Assembly: GCA_051011595.1 (NCBI GenBank)
Contig: JBPCTQ010000087.1
Span: forward strand, 1 to 18,873
Length of the DNA stretch: 18,873 bases
From: JAOUEE01 sp051011595
Lineage (GTDB): Bacteria > Actinomycetota > Acidimicrobiia > Acidimicrobiales > SHLQ01
Direction: 5' to 3'
Positions 6,301-14,035 of the stretch are shown here, piece by piece. The notes below the pieces were generated by a model. It did not search any database. It worked only from the letters and a program-made list of their open reading frames with translations, and had not been told where the DNA came from. Made by a program: the position numbers and the translations under genes. Positions within the stretch are counted from its first letter, which is position 1, and each line of letters opens with the position of its first letter.

Positions 6301-8850
6301 ATGACGATGCTCCGCGTCGCCCTGGACGGCCGGCGGGCTCGCAAGTTCCGGCTGTTCTCGACATCGTTGTCGGTGCTCATCGGGGTGGCATTCCTGGCCG
6401 GCTCGATGGTGCTCATCGACACCATCGACAAGACCTTCGACGACCTCTTCGTCGAACTGGGCGAAGACATCGACGCGGTGGTGCGAAGTGACAACGTGAT
6501 CGAGTCGGACTTCGGAGATCTGCGGGCCCGGATCGACGACACCCTGCTGGCCGAGGTGCTGGCCGTCGACGGAGTCGCCGCCGCCGACGGAGACGTCGGG
6601 GGGTACGCCCAGCTGGTCGCACCCGACGGCGACCCGGTCGGCAACATTCAGAGCGGTCCGCCCACCCTCGGCGTGAGCTGGACCGACGTCGCCGAGTTGA
6701 ATCCGCTCAACGTTGTCGACGGCCGGGCCCCGCAGGGTCCCGATGAGATCGCCATCGACAAGAAGAGCGCCGATGACGGCCCCTTCTCGGTCGGCGACCG
6801 GGCAACCGTGCTGCTCCAGGGACCACCTCGCGAGTTCACGGTGGTGGGGGTGGTGCGTTTCGGTGACACCGATGCCCCCCTGGGAGCCAGCTTGACCGTG
6901 TTCGATCTGGACACTGCCCAGGAGGTGTTGGCCGAACCGGGCAAGTACGACTCGATCGGAGTCGTCGCCGAATCAGGAATCGGCCAGGACGAGATCGTCC
7001 AGCGAATCGGGGCGGTGATGCCCGCCGGCCACGAGGTGGTGACGGGCGCGGCGGTGATCGAGGAGAGCCAGGACGAGGTGGCCGACTCGCTGTCGTTCTT
7101 CAACACGTTCATGTTGGTCTTCGCCGCCATCGCTCTCTTCGTTGCCGCATTCATCATCTACAACACGTTCTCCATCCTCGTCGCCCAGCGGACCAGGGAG
7201 CTGGCGCTGTTGCGAGCCCTCGGTGCCAGCCGGCTCCAAGTGGTCGGATCGGTGATGATGGAGGCGGTGTTGGTGGGTCTGGTGGCCTCGCTGCTGGGTC
7301 TGGTGGCGGGCATCGGCGTGGCGTCGCTGTTGAAGCAGCTCCTCGAGTTGGCCGGGATCGCCATTCCGGCCGGCGGCGTCGTGTTCAGACCAGATACGGC
7401 TTGGACCGCCATCATCGTGGGGGTGGGCGTAACGGTGGTGTCGGCCATCATCCCCGCCCGGCGAGCGTCGGCCACTGCACCCATGGCCGCCATAAGAGAG
7501 GTGGCCGCCGGCGGCAGCGACGGTCTCGGTCCACGGTTGGCAGTGGGATTCGCGGCCCTGGTCGTGGGGCTCGGCGGACTCTTCTGGGGGCTGTTCGGCG
7601 ACGCACCCAATACCGCCCTTGCGGTCGGCGGCGGTGCCGCCCTGGCGTTCGTGGGTGTGGCCGCCCTCAGTCCGGCCGTGGCCCGACCCTTCAGCCGCGT
7701 CGTCGGGACACCCATTGCCCGCTTGCGAGGAGTCCCGGGTGAGCTGGCCCAGGAGAACGCCATGCGGAACCCCAAACGCACGGCTACCACCGCGGCCGCG
7801 TTGATGATCGGTGTCGGCCTCGTCGCGGCCATCACCATCTTCGCCGAGTCGGCCAAGGCGTCCATCAACCAGATCATCGACGACTCCTTCGTGGGTGACC
7901 TGGTCGTCGATTCGGGCGGCTTCGGTTTCGGCGGCCTCAGCCCGGAGCTGGCCGCCGGGCTCAACGAACTGCCCGAGGTCGAAGCCGCCTCCGGGGTGCG
8001 ACTCGGCCTGGCCGAGGTCGACGGCGAGAACGCCACCCTCTTCGGGGTCGACCCGGCCACCATGAACGACATCGTCGACGTCGGAGTGATTCAAGGAGCA
8101 GTGGAGCAGCTCGACGAGAACGACCTCGCGGTGCACGAGGATTACGCGGCCGATCGGGGCTGGGAGGTCGGCGATTCGGTCGAGATCCGGTTCCCGGAGA
8201 CCGGTACACAACCCTTTGAGGTGAGCCTCATCTTCACCAAGGACGAACTCACCGGTGACTTCTTCATCGGGTATCCGGCCTACGAAGCCAACTTCCCCGA
8301 CGTGTTCGACTTCCAGGTCTACGTCTTGCGTGACGACGAGTTCCCGCCCGAGCAGGTCCGGGTCGCGGTCGAGTCAGTGGCCGCGGCGTACCCCACGGCC
8401 GAGGTGCAGGACCTCCAAGAGTTCAAGGACGCCACCGCCGACCAGATCAACCAGCTGCTGGGACTGATCTACGCGCTGCTGGGGCTGGCCATCATCATCG
8501 CCCTCATTGGCATCGCCAACACCTTGGCCCTCACCATCATCGAACGGAACCACGAGCTCGGACTACTGCGAGCGGTGGGAATGACCCGGCCCCAGCTGCG
8601 TAGTTCGGTGCGATGGGAGGCAGTGCTGATCGCGCTGCTGGGCACCACGCTGGGGGCCGTCATCGGATTCTTCTTCGGGTGGGTCATCGTGGAGGCGCTG
8701 GCCGACGAGGGCTTCAACCAGTTCCGTGTCCCCGTCGGTCAACTGGCGATCATCTTCGCCCTGGCGGTGCTGGCCGGAGTGGTGGCATCGGCCCGACCGA
8801 GCTACCGGGCGGCCAAGATGGATGTCCTCGAAGCGGTGGCCGGCTCGTAG
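6301..8850 (+). CDS. FtsX-family ABC transporter permease with two FtsX domains
   Basis: An 849-residue inner-membrane permease. One span lies near residues 20-40 (LFSTSLSVLIGVAFLAGSMV) and is followed by a large MacB_PCD-like extracytoplasmic domain to about residue 260. The first FtsX domain spans about 262-400, with FAAIALFVAAFIIYNTF, then the conserved cytoplasmic QRTRELALLRALGASR. Two further spans, about residues 410-460, precede a second start-like segment RNPKRTATTAAALMIGVGL. A second external domain and a second FtsX domain (about 720-849) with ERNHELGLLRAVGMTR follow. This duplicated layout fits single-polypeptide exporters where both halves of the permease are fused. Proteins of this type move lipoproteins, peptides or drugs, or transmit mechanical signals; the substrate is not readable. 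It follows the ATPase by 7 bases and is surely co-transcribed. Confidence 0.93.
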   Translation: MTMLRVALDGRRARKFRLFSTSLSVLIGVAFLAGSMVLIDTIDKTFDDLFVELGEDIDAVVRSDNVIESDFGDLRARIDDTLLAEVLAVDGVAAADGDVGGYAQLVAPDGDPVGNIQSGPPTLGVSWTDVAELNPLNVVDGRAPQGPDEIAIDKKSADDGPFSVGDRATVLLQGPPREFTVVGVVRFGDTDAPLGASLTVFDLDTAQEVLAEPGKYDSIGVVAESGIGQDEIVQRIGAVMPAGHEVVTGAAVIEESQDEVADSLSFFNTFMLVFAAIALFVAAFIIYNTFSILVAQRTRELALLRALGASRLQVVGSVMMEAVLVGLVASLLGLVAGIGVASLLKQLLELAGIAIPAGGVVFRPDTAWTAIIVGVGVTVVSAIIPARRASATAPMAAIREVAAGGSDGLGPRLAVGFAALVVGLGGLFWGLFGDAPNTALAVGGGAALAFVGVAALSPAVARPFSRVVGTPIARLRGVPGELAQENAMRNPKRTATTAAALMIGVGLVAAITIFAESAKASINQIIDDSFVGDLVVDSGGFGFGGLSPELAAGLNELPEVEAASGVRLGLAEVDGENATLFGVDPATMNDIVDVGVIQGAVEQLDENDLAVHEDYAADRGWEVGDSVEIRFPETGTQPFEVSLIFTKDELTGDFFIGYPAYEANFPDVFDFQVYVLRDDEFPPEQVRVAVESVAAAYPTAEVQDLQEFKDATADQINQLLGLIYALLGLAIIIALIGIANTLALTIIERNHELGLLRAVGMTRPQLRSSVRWEAVLIALLGTTLGAVIGFFFGWVIVEALADEGFNQFRVPVGQLAIIFALAVLAGVVASARPSYRAAKMDVLEAVAGS

Positions 8851-8882
8851 CGGTCTCCCGGCCACATCCGGCGGAGGTACCG

Positions 8883-9785
8883 GTGAGCGATCAACCCCAC
8901 ACGTCAGGGTGGTGGAAGGCGTCGGACGGCAAGTGGTACCCGCCCGAGACGCACCCCGACTATCGCCCCCCGCCGCCTCCTCCTTCGTCGCCGGCGCCGA
9001 CGGCACCACCGATGCAGCCGTCGCAACAATGGGTGGCGGCGAGCGGTCCGGTCGCGCCGCCCAAGTCCAGTCGAAACGGCTGTCTGGTGGGGGCCCTCGT
9101 GGGAGTGGCAGTACTGGGCTTCGCCATCGCCGTCCTGGCTGTCGCCCTCGTGGCCGCCAACGATGCCGACGACGAGTCACCGACCGTCGGGGCAACCGCA
9201 CTGATGCAGGACCAGTCGTCGGAGGCGTCCGGTGAGAGCGACGAGGTCGACGACGTGGGTCCCTGCATCATGGTCGACGAGGACACCATCACGCTCGAGG
9301 TGGCGAACAACAGCAGCAAACAATCCACCTACATCATCGACGTGAACTTCCTCGACGCCGCCGGTCAGCGGGTCGGTGACGAGTCGTTCTTCGTCAACCA
9401 CCTGCGTTCCGGTGTTCGTGCCGTCGAGGATCGTTACGTGTTCGACTCCGCCGGTGGTACCGACTGCGAGATCGCCGAGGTCGACCGATTCGCAGCCGAG
9501 TCACCCGACGATGTCACCGAGGTGTCCTGTGAGATCACCGGGGTCGACGCCTTCGGCGACATCGAGGTGAGCCTGCGGGCCGAGAACGGCTCGTCGCGGG
9601 TCTCGGACTACTTCATCAATGCCGGTCTCATGCGCGGCGAGGTCCGCATCGGGTCCATCATCGGCAGCATCGAGAACGTGAGGCCGGGGGAGTCGGCCCC
9701 CGGAGACGGATTCAGCACCGTCGACGGACCGGCCGACGGCGTGCGGTGCGAGACGATCCACGTGCAACGCACGGCCAGCGATTGA
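8883..9785 (+). CDS. Single-pass envelope protein with N-terminal GWWKASDGKWYPPE motif (DUF2510-like)
   Basis: A 300-residue protein starting at GTG 8883, with GGAGG five bases upstream. Residues 9-22 read GWWKASDGKWYPPE, a tryptophan-rich motif resembling the DUF2510 short domain of actinobacterial membrane proteins. A run of six prolines (29-34) and a Pro/Ser/Ala linker follow, then one membrane span at about residues 67-93 (VGALVGVAVLGFAIAVLAVALVA). The remainder is an acidic extracytoplasmic region with several cysteines (in GPCIMVD, TDCEIAE, VSCEITG, VRCETIH) and repeated TITLEVANNSS/IEVSLRAENGSS strands. These look like two immunoglobulin-like beta-sandwich units. The topology is presumably N-terminus inside. 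It starts 32 bases after the permease stop, so it is probably the third gene of the exporter operon. The function is unknown; an accessory or substrate-interacting part of the exporter is the natural guess. Confidence 0.8.
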   Translation: MSDQPHTSGWWKASDGKWYPPETHPDYRPPPPPPSSPAPTAPPMQPSQQWVAASGPVAPPKSSRNGCLVGALVGVAVLGFAIAVLAVALVAANDADDESPTVGATALMQDQSSEASGESDEVDDVGPCIMVDEDTITLEVANNSSKQSTYIIDVNFLDAAGQRVGDESFFVNHLRSGVRAVEDRYVFDSAGGTDCEIAEVDRFAAESPDDVTEVSCEITGVDAFGDIEVSLRAENGSSRVSDYFINAGLMRGEVRIGSIIGSIENVRPGESAPGDGFSTVDGPADGVRCETIHVQRTASD

Positions 9786-9788
9786 GCG

Positions 9789-12650
9789 TCAGCGGCGGCG
9801 GATCACCAGTTTGCGGACCTCGTCCACCCACAGCACCGTGCTGGCCAGCACGGTGCAGATCAGCCAGCTCTGGAGGGTGAGGGGTTCGGTGCCGAACGCG
9901 TCGTTGAGGACGCCGATGTGCACCACCACCAACTGGAGCCCCACGGCGACGGCACACGCCAGCCAGAGCAGGCGGTTGGTGAAGAGCTGCGGCAGGGCAC
10001 TGGTCTCGTCCGACTTCGAGTTGAAGGCGTTGAACACCTGGGCCAGCACCAGCGTGGTGAAGGCCGTCGTGCGCGCGTAGTCGACCGAGCGGTCGCCTTC
10101 GAACAGACCGCCGGGCAGATGCCAGTCGAGCGCTACCAGCGTGACGGCGGCCATCACCGCGCCGATGAGTGCGATGCCGCTGATCATCCGCGAGTCGACC
10201 AGGCGGTCGGTGATCTGCCGAGGCGGACGCTCCATCAGATCGGGTGCAGGAGGGTCGACCCCCAGCGCCAGGGCAGGGAAGGCATCGGTGAGCAGGTTGA
10301 TCCACAGGATCTGGGTGGCCAGCAGCGGGACTACCAGTGTCGATTCGTCGCTGGCACCATCGAGCCCGATCAGACCGGCGGCCACCACCCCGAAGAACAT
10401 GGTGAACACCTCGCCCACGTTCGACGACAGCAGATACCGCAGCACCTTGCGGATGTTGGAGAACACCCCTCGGCCTTCGTTGACCGCGACGACGATGGTG
10501 GCGTAGTTGTCGTCGGCCAGGATCATGTCGGCCGCACCCTTCGACACGTCGGTGCCCGTGATGCCCATGGCGACCCCGATCTCGGCGGCCCGCAGCGCCG
10601 GCGCGTCGTTCACGCCATCACCCGTCATCGAGACGATGTGGCCATCGGCGCGCATCGCCTGCACCAGGCGCAGCTTGTGTTCGGGGGTGACGCGGGCGTA
10701 GACGTCGGACCGTCGCACCGCCTCGGCCACGGCCGGCTGGTCGTCCTGGTCGAGTGCGTCGAGCTCGGCACCGGTGAGGACACGGAGGCGACCGTCGCGC
10801 ATGGCCTCGGGGCGGTCCGACAATTCCAATTCCTCGGCGATCCGAACCGCGGTTCGTGGATGGTCGCCCGTGATCATCACGGTGCGAATCCCTGCTCGAC
10901 GAGCAACGGCTATCGCATCGGTGGCTTCGGCCCGCGGAGGATCGATGATGCCGACCACCCCGGCCCAGGTGAGGCCATGTTCCAGGGACTCGTCGAGGGT
11001 TTCGCCCGCGTCGGCGAGGCTGGGATGCTCGAGCCGCCGGTAAGCCACGGCCAGTGCCCGGAAGGCCTGATCGGCGAGCGAGTCGACCACGGCCAGGATC
11101 TCGGCGCGGCGCTCTTCGGACAGAACCTGTGTGCTCTCTCCGACCCGTTCGTCGCGGCAACGAGCCAGCAACACGTCGGGGGCTCCTTTGGTGAAGACCG
11201 TGGCCGCCGCCCGTTCTGCGTCGTGATGCACCGTGGTCATCATCTTGCGTTCGGCGTCGAAGGGCACCGCCCCCAGTGCCGAGAAACGAGCGGCCACATC
11301 GTCGGGATGCAGACCCACCTTGGGGCGGGCGGCCAGGAACGCGCCTTCGGTGGGGTCGCCGATCACCGTCCAGCCCGCGTCCGGGTCGTGGTGGAGGGTG
11401 GCATCGCTGGCGAGACTGCCGCCGGCCAGCACCGCCCGGGCCTCGTCGAGGCCCACCCGGTCGGTGACCCGCTCTCCATTGGTCAACGTTTCACCTATGG
11501 GGGCGTACCCGGTGCCGGTGAGCTCGGCATCGAGATGGGCCGTCACGATCCGCCGGATGGTCATCTCGTTGCGGGTGAGGGTCCCGGTCTTGTCCGAACA
11601 GATGACCGACGCCGACCCCAGCGTCTCCACCGAAGCCAGCTTCTTCACGATGGCGCCGCTGGCCGCCAACCGCTGCACCCCGAGGGCCAGGACGACCGTC
11701 AAGATGGCCGGCAGTCCCTCGGGAACGGCCGCCACCGCCAGGGAGACACCCACCAGCGCAACCTCGACGAGATCGGACGAGTCTTCGATGTCGGTGGTGG
11801 CCAGGATGGCGCCCATGACCACAACTGCGATCACCACCACGGCGATACCGAGGAAGCGGCCGACCCGGGCGACCTCCTCTTGCAGCGGTGTCGGTTCTTC
11901 GGGTTGGGCCTGGAGCAGGTCGGCGATGTGGCCCAGCTCGGTGCTCATGCCGGTGCTGACCACAACGCCGGTGGCGGCCCCTCGGGTGACCTCCGTTCCG
12001 AGGTAGGCCATACACAGCCGGTCTCCCAGCGGGGCATCGACGTCGACCGCCTCGACCCGCTTCGTCACGGCCTCGCTCTCGCCGGTGAGCGCCGCTTCGG
12101 CCACCTGAAGCCCCGACACGGCGACCAGCCGCAGATCGGCCGGCACGGCATCACCTTCGCCCAACACCACGATGTCGCCCGGCACGACCTCCCGGGCCAG
12201 GATCCGTTCCTCCTCGCCGGGGCCGTCGCCCACCGGGGCTCTGCGCACCGTGGCTTCGAGCAGCGTCATCTCCTGGAGGGCGTCGACGGCATCCTGGGCC
12301 CTCGACTCCTGAACCAGTCCAATGACCGCGTTCAGGAGGAGGATGGCCGCGATGACGATGGCGTCGAACGGCAACTCGTCGGCCCCCTCGGCCAGCCACA
12401 CCAGCAGTGAGATGGCCACTGCCACCAGCAACAAGATGACCAGGGGATCGGTGAACTGGGCCAGGGCCCGGCGCCACAACGGCACCGGAGGTTCTTTGTC
12501 GAGCTCGTTGGAGCCGTACTGCTCGAGGCGGGCGGCGGCCTCGTCCTCGGTCAACCCCCGGTGTGATTCCACCCGAAATCGTTCGGCCACCGCCGAACCG
12601 GTGGCGACGTGAGCCGGGATCTCGTCGGTGACCGGAGAGTTGGCCGCCAC
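9789..12650 (-). CDS. P-type cation-transporting ATPase, P2 (Ca2+-ATPase-like) class
   Basis: A complete 953-residue membrane pump. An N-terminal cation-ATPase domain (HRGLTEDEAAARLEQYGSNEL) precedes two membrane spans. The actuator loop TGES is at 189-192, and the TM4 ion-site motif PEGLPA has E311. The phosphorylated aspartate D353 lies in CSDKTGTLT, KGAPDVLLARC is the nucleotide-domain motif, and the hinge is TGDGVNDAPALRAAEIGVAMG. A C-terminal cation-ATPase domain with several spans (SSNVGEVFTMFFGVV, ILWINLLTDAFPALALG) completes it. PEGLPA and this C-terminal domain point to the Ca2+ (PacL-like) P2A class, although Mn2+ or Na+ cannot be excluded. It is expected to expel cations from the cytoplasm. 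The GTG start lies one base after the stop of the CoA-enzyme gene, so it is probably translationally coupled to it. The end lies 3 bases from the convergent envelope-protein stop. Confidence 0.94.
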   Translation of the reverse strand: MAANSPVTDEIPAHVATGSAVAERFRVESHRGLTEDEAAARLEQYGSNELDKEPPVPLWRRALAQFTDPLVILLLVAVAISLLVWLAEGADELPFDAIVIAAILLLNAVIGLVQESRAQDAVDALQEMTLLEATVRRAPVGDGPGEEERILAREVVPGDIVVLGEGDAVPADLRLVAVSGLQVAEAALTGESEAVTKRVEAVDVDAPLGDRLCMAYLGTEVTRGAATGVVVSTGMSTELGHIADLLQAQPEEPTPLQEEVARVGRFLGIAVVVIAVVVMGAILATTDIEDSSDLVEVALVGVSLAVAAVPEGLPAILTVVLALGVQRLAASGAIVKKLASVETLGSASVICSDKTGTLTRNEMTIRRIVTAHLDAELTGTGYAPIGETLTNGERVTDRVGLDEARAVLAGGSLASDATLHHDPDAGWTVIGDPTEGAFLAARPKVGLHPDDVAARFSALGAVPFDAERKMMTTVHHDAERAAATVFTKGAPDVLLARCRDERVGESTQVLSEERRAEILAVVDSLADQAFRALAVAYRRLEHPSLADAGETLDESLEHGLTWAGVVGIIDPPRAEATDAIAVARRAGIRTVMITGDHPRTAVRIAEELELSDRPEAMRDGRLRVLTGAELDALDQDDQPAVAEAVRRSDVYARVTPEHKLRLVQAMRADGHIVSMTGDGVNDAPALRAAEIGVAMGITGTDVSKGAADMILADDNYATIVVAVNEGRGVFSNIRKVLRYLLSSNVGEVFTMFFGVVAAGLIGLDGASDESTLVVPLLATQILWINLLTDAFPALALGVDPPAPDLMERPPRQITDRLVDSRMISGIALIGAVMAAVTLVALDWHLPGGLFEGDRSVDYARTTAFTTLVLAQVFNAFNSKSDETSALPQLFTNRLLWLACAVAVGLQLVVVHIGVLNDAFGTEPLTLQSWLICTVLASTVLWVDEVRKLVIRRR

Positions 12651-12651
12651 G

Positions 12652-13956
12652 TCAGTCCTGGGGCCAGACCTCGGCCACGGCGAGCAGCTCGTCTCTGAAG
12701 TCGGGGTGGCCGATCCCGGCCAGGGCCAGCGCTCGTTCCCTGATGGTGAGGCCCTGGAGCTCGGCTGCGCCGTACTCGGTGATGATCACGTCGACTTGAT
12801 GGCGGGGTGTGGTGACGACCGAACCGGTCTCGAGTTTGGGCGAGATACGCGACACCGGATCGCCGTCGACCGCGGTGATCGACGGCAGACAGATGAGGGA
12901 ACGATCCGACAGCTCGAGCCCCGCACCGGCGATGAAGTCCTCGTGGCCGCCGATGCCGGAGAACTGTTTGCCCTTCACGGTGTCGGCTGTCACCTGGCCG
13001 GCCAGGTCGACGCTGATGGCTCCGTTGATGGTGATCATCTCCCGGTTGCGACTGATGGCCTCGGGAGAGTTGACGTGGTCGACCGGAAGAAAGCGCACGT
13101 CCTCGTTGCCGTCGAGCCACTCGTACAGTTCGGGAGTGCCGGCCGCGAAGGTGGTGACGGCGTACCCGTCGTGGAGGCCCTTGTGGTCGTTGCGCACCTT
13201 GTCGGCCTTCCACAGGCGCATCAGGCCGGTGGTGAACATCTCCGAATGAATGCCGTAGCCGCCGCCGTCGCCGTCGGCCAACAGCGTGGCGACCGCGTTG
13301 GGGATCCCGCCGATGCCGGTCTGGAGTGTGGCGCCGTTGGGGATGAACGTGGCGGCGTGGGCGGCGATGGCCCGTTCGACATCGGTGGGTTCGGCGTCGG
13401 CCAGCACGAAGGGGTTGGCGTCTCCCTCCACGATCACGTCGACTTCGTCGACGTGAAGGGCGTGACGGTGGTCGGGCAGCACGCCCATGGTCCGAGGGAA
13501 GGCCGGGCTGGTCTCGACCAGGCAGAGTCGGTTGGGGTCGGCTGCGGCCCGGTGCAGCTCGGCGACGCTGGCGCCGGCATGCAGTGAGAGGCTCATCCAC
13601 CCGTCGGCGTCGGGCGGGGTGGCGGCGGTGGCCATCACCCGTGGACAGAGGTTCTCGAGCACGGGCGTGAATCGGCGGAAGTCGGCCGGGACGAACTCGA
13701 TGTCGGCGCCCCCGGCCAGCAGGAAACGCTCGGCCGGGCCGAAGAACCCGCTGCGGTAGTGCACACCGGGGCGCATGAAGACCTCGTAGAGGTCGGGGAG
13801 CAGGGCACCGAATACCTCGAGCCGCTCGAACGACTCACGGGCGCCCAGGGCATGAAGGAACTGTCCCGGGACACCGGGGCCGAGCGGCACCGCCAGCCCG
13901 TCGACGGGCTGGATCAGCTCGACGGCCTGTTCGGCAGTGGTCAAGTGCGGTGACAT
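12652..13956 (-). CDS. Acetyl-CoA hydrolase / 4-hydroxybutyrate CoA-transferase family enzyme
   Basis: A 434-residue cytoplasmic enzyme that transfers CoA between acyl groups or hydrolyses acyl-CoA. Family marks in order are GIGGIPNAVATLL, GIHSEMFTTGLMRL, the C-terminal EDFIAGAGLELSDRSLICLPS, VSRISPKLETGSVVTTPR and ITEYGAAELQGLTIRERA, ending in IGHPDFRDEL. Counting from ATG 13956, the Glu of HSEM is residue 239, close to the catalytic Glu reported for the clostridial 4-hydroxybutyrate CoA-transferase; the match by position is inference. The frame opens ten codons earlier at a TTG, but ATG 13956 is preferred. No strong ribosome binding site is seen. Its physiological substrate cannot be fixed. 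The next gene, a cation pump, starts one base after its stop. Confidence 0.88.
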   Translation of the reverse strand: MSPHLTTAEQAVELIQPVDGLAVPLGPGVPGQFLHALGARESFERLEVFGALLPDLYEVFMRPGVHYRSGFFGPAERFLLAGGADIEFVPADFRRFTPVLENLCPRVMATAATPPDADGWMSLSLHAGASVAELHRAAADPNRLCLVETSPAFPRTMGVLPDHRHALHVDEVDVIVEGDANPFVLADAEPTDVERAIAAHAATFIPNGATLQTGIGGIPNAVATLLADGDGGGYGIHSEMFTTGLMRLWKADKVRNDHKGLHDGYAVTTFAAGTPELYEWLDGNEDVRFLPVDHVNSPEAISRNREMITINGAISVDLAGQVTADTVKGKQFSGIGGHEDFIAGAGLELSDRSLICLPSITAVDGDPVSRISPKLETGSVVTTPRHQVDVIITEYGAAELQGLTIRERALALAGIGHPDFRDELLAVAEVWPQD

Positions 13957-13980
13957 TTGCCCAGTCTGACCAGCCGTACT

Positions 13981-14010
13981 GCCCAAACCAGGGACTTCGG
14001 TCCCGCGGGC
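13981..14010 (-). terminator. Hairpin between the sulfatase and CoA-enzyme genes, possible terminator
   Basis: GGGAC-TTCG-GTCCC (13991-14004 on the plus strand) is a perfect 5 bp stem with a 4-base loop, flanked by a further GCCC (13981-13984) and GGGC (14007-14010) pair. It sits about 30 bases past the sulfatase stop in its direction of transcription. There is no T-run after it; the minus-strand tail is TGGTTTGGGC. It could be a weak terminator, or only an RNA structure or processing site. The stable UUCG loop would form only in plus-strand RNA, which is antisense here. Confidence 0.4.
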
Positions 14011-14035
14011 TGCGGTGGAGCAGGTCGGATCGAGG

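Noticed and set aside
9918..12410. A very long rightward open frame opposite the cation pump gene
   Set aside because: It is the mirror frame produced by GC-rich codon bias. Its translation is Gly/His/Gln/Asp-rich without any domain, while the opposite strand carries every P-type ATPase motif.
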